From positions 1,143 to 9,463 of the forward strand of contig PMBM01000224.1 in NCBI GenBank assembly GCA_003153855.1: 8,321 nt of DNA, in the 5' to 3' direction. This DNA comes from Propionibacteriaceae bacterium (GTDB taxonomy: Bacteria > Actinomycetota > Actinomycetes > Propionibacteriales > Propionibacteriaceae). Within the stretch, counting starts at the first letter, position 1; each line of letters begins with the position of its first letter. Shown piece by piece: positions 7,901 through 8,321 of this stretch. The notes below the pieces were generated by a model. That model did not search any database. It saw only the letters and a list, made by a program, of their open reading frames with translations, and was not told where the DNA came from. The translations under genes were made by a program, and so were the position numbers.

Positions 7901-8321
7901 CGGCCTTGGGGTCGGCCGTGATGACGATGTTGCCCACCGCCAAGGCTCCGCGCGCGTCCTGGATCTTGTACGTGCCGAACCAGGTTCCCGCCTCGTCCGG
8001 CACGGTCACCTGGACGGCCGACGTGTCGACGACCTGGGACTGCAGGAGCGGGAAGGTCACGGGGTTGTCGGTCGCGAGCGAGACCTTGTCGCCGTCGGGG
8101 TCGGAGTCGTTGGCCAGCGGCTGGATGTAGACCGTACGTCCGGGCCGCGTCTTGATGACGTCCTGGTTCGCGGTCGGCTCGGTGTTGCCGATGCCCGCGG
8201 GGACGACGCCGACGCGGATGTCGCCGGTCGCCTTCAGCCCGTACGAGTCCGTGACCACGTACGTGAAGGAGTCCGTGCCCGCCGTCCTCGGGAACGCCTC
8301 GTACTCCAGGTAGGTCGCGCC
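4923..8321 (-). CDS. Giant surface protein: cadherin/Ig-like repeats followed by fibronectin type III domains (N-terminus outside the window)
   Basis: The frame is open from the right edge to the TGA at 4923-4925, giving 1,132 visible residues (numbered here from the edge). The GTG at 8258 is an internal valine, since the frame continues upstream with GATYLEYEAFPRTAG and similar sequence. Residues 1-552 hold about six beta-sandwich repeats of tandem-95/cadherin type, with PLANDSDPDGD (68-78) and VLANDYDPDG (167-176) as the clearest Ca-binding-like motifs; later copies are degenerate. Residues 556-851 hold three clear FN3 domains, each with the core Trp and a [G/S]-x-[P/A]-[IV]-T-x-Y motif. 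A weaker FN3-like domain spans 852-954, and an unrecognised beta-rich C-terminal module follows. Only four cysteines occur, in two pairs (606/611 and 1070/1116). There is no C-terminal membrane segment or LPXTG motif, so it is either secreted or held by an N-terminal anchor outside the window. It is the likely effector or adhesive part of the cluster. Confidence 0.92.
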   Translation of the reverse strand, partial: GATYLEYEAFPRTAGTDSFTYVVTDSYGLKATGDIRVGVVPAGIGNTEPTANQDVIKTRPGRTVYIQPLANDSDPDGDKVSLATDNPVTFPLLQSQVVDTSAVQVTVPDEAGTWFGTYKIQDARGALAVGNIVITADPKADLQAPKAFDDMVDAREVFQRTTVDVPVLANDYDPDGLRTDLTLSVPASDASGGAPAVVVSTATGPQLRVPIGDRLRVFRYTVTDADGLSASAFVTVPGKSDATPWLKDPNVELTVTAGQVLPIPVNQFVAGTQGRQVIVASADDVTGAPGAGRRDSATELSYQPGDSDVGPAAITFGVTEDVDASVKDARSAWLTIRIKVLPRAQTKTGSSTGPNSPDLNQPPYAPSPIEIKAGQGESPTEQNLQSFLVDPEGDAIIVGGFESQLPSGLSVTMQGSNIFASALIGTKKGTSGIVRVKVSDARGADSTVAVTITSVQTTRPLTVTVDDPIDATQGQPSQVDVTANDKSSLNDTTLTVVNAVVEQGAGTVKVAPTSVTVTPDAKFTGAMTVRYTVRDATGDPDRDVDGRIVVNVRGVPAAPGTPRNVSVGDSQVTATWTSVLDNGGLPVTGYIVTSAGANGDTKATQCPTTTCTITELKNTVAYKLSVAAVNDVGTGASSQESAPMTPDVVPDQMAAPSVQRQPGRGGGALAISWVPPVDRGSAITSYTVIMKTAGGQSRTVAETATSLVWDNLTNGTDYSFTVQATNISGTSAESDIGTGRPSAPPDAPGVTATDGNAPNGGSLLAQWHVPTSNGEPITSYLLNVSTNKDSFTVDEAPDATVSADSSPDGNFSHLFGGLTNGLNYYIAVRAVSAAGNGDVGRSAAAMPYGVPTVTVAPTAVAGDGVATVSMGPTAASQGATIVEWVVSGYDNAGHTVTNKVAGATADGGFSLPVTLVGPNVWGRTWQFMAVPRVQSATGQVKEGAQSPVSVPGVQPHGAPGKPDVAIVAQQGVSGSSVNLLFGFTPGGSNGNDPSATTFAYSSPWANGTPNNGNQFEVTVPMSATGTVNVTETAADGSSSIGQVVVQRSVSVDTATATMTVQYVPDKPLFCEAVSSGTVLDSGNAKQTASAGSPTYYTYDYTYDAVPVGTGTITVECGGDKAAPTTYQISTTR
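5014..5037 (-). repeat. Perfect 12-bp tandem duplication in the surface protein gene
   Basis: The plus strand reads TCGTACGTGTAG twice in immediate succession (5014-5025 and 5026-5037). In frame it lies within TAC and ACG codons giving a Tyr-rich YYTYDYTYDA stretch near the C-terminus. Each copy includes one CGTACG palindrome. Confidence 0.85.
5772..6656 (-). other. Three tandem fibronectin type III domains within the surface protein
   Basis: The three domains lie at about 6656-6375, 6371-6093 and 6092-5772. Each shows the FN3 pattern: a Pro-rich start (PAAPGTP, then DQMAAPS, then PDAPGVT), a strand-B Trp (VTATW, LAISW, LLAQW), a Tyr-containing strand (PVTGYIV, AITSYTV, PITSYLL) and an L-x-N-x-x-x-Y turn (LKNTVAY, LTNGTDY, LTNGLNY). 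The first carries a CPTTTC pair that the other two lack. Confidence 0.85.
7612..8321 (-). other. Cadherin-like (tandem-95 type) repeat block with Asp-rich motifs
   Basis: The end of one repeat (GTDSFTYVVTDSYGL) is followed by two full repeats. These carry PLANDSDPDGD (codons at 8120-8088) and VLANDYDPDG (7823-7794), and the second ends YTVTDADGLSASAFVTV. The Asp clusters resemble Ca2+-binding linkers of cadherin-like repeats, so Ca2+-dependent stiffening is plausible but inferred. Confidence 0.7.

Noticed and set aside
8256..8258. GTG at 8258 as the start of the surface protein
   Set aside because: The same frame stays open to the window edge and encodes the preceding beta strands of a cadherin-like repeat, so this GTG is an internal valine.

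Overview
The window comes from a high-GC Gram-positive bacterium (Actinomycetota). The signs are strongly G/C-biased third codon positions, short gene gaps, and a gene set typical of Micrococcales, Propionibacteriales and Bifidobacteriales. I cannot fix the genus from the sequence. A Nocardioidaceae-like or Micrococcales-like origin is a low-confidence guess.

All five real genes lie on the minus strand and read as one tightly packed transcription unit, so transcription runs from high to low coordinates. In that order they are: (1) the C-terminal part (about 1,130 residues) of a giant surface protein with cadherin/Ig-like repeats followed by fibronectin type III domains (8321 down to 4923; its start is outside the window); (2) a MoxR-type AAA+ ATPase (4894-3926); (3) a membrane protein with a DUF58 domain (3925-2597); (4) a polytopic membrane protein with an extracellular transglutaminase-like domain (2600-216); (5) the first 57 codons of an RDD-family membrane protein (172 to the left edge). 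Gene junctions are 28 nt, 0 nt, a 4-nt overlap and 43 nt. I see no terminator or internal promoter in these gaps, and no plus-strand gene is convincing.

The order FN3 protein - AAA ATPase - DUF58 - transglutaminase matches, from memory, the PFNA cluster described in Bifidobacterium, which also carries a Ser/Thr kinase and a PP2C phosphatase. Those regulatory genes could flank this window. A reasonable inference is a cell-envelope machine: the MoxR ATPase acts as a chaperone on the DUF58 and transglutaminase-like membrane proteins, and the long FN3/cadherin protein is the exposed or secreted part.

The most striking points are these. The transglutaminase domain keeps its fold signatures but lacks the catalytic Cys and His, and the whole 794-residue protein contains no cysteine, so it looks like a pseudoenzyme. 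The palindrome CGTACG occurs 23 times in 8.3 kb, in all three codon phases and once between genes, far above composition expectation. Together these make the window a variant PFNA-like envelope system rather than a mobile or defence island. No tRNA, rRNA, CRISPR, insertion sequence or prophage signal was seen.
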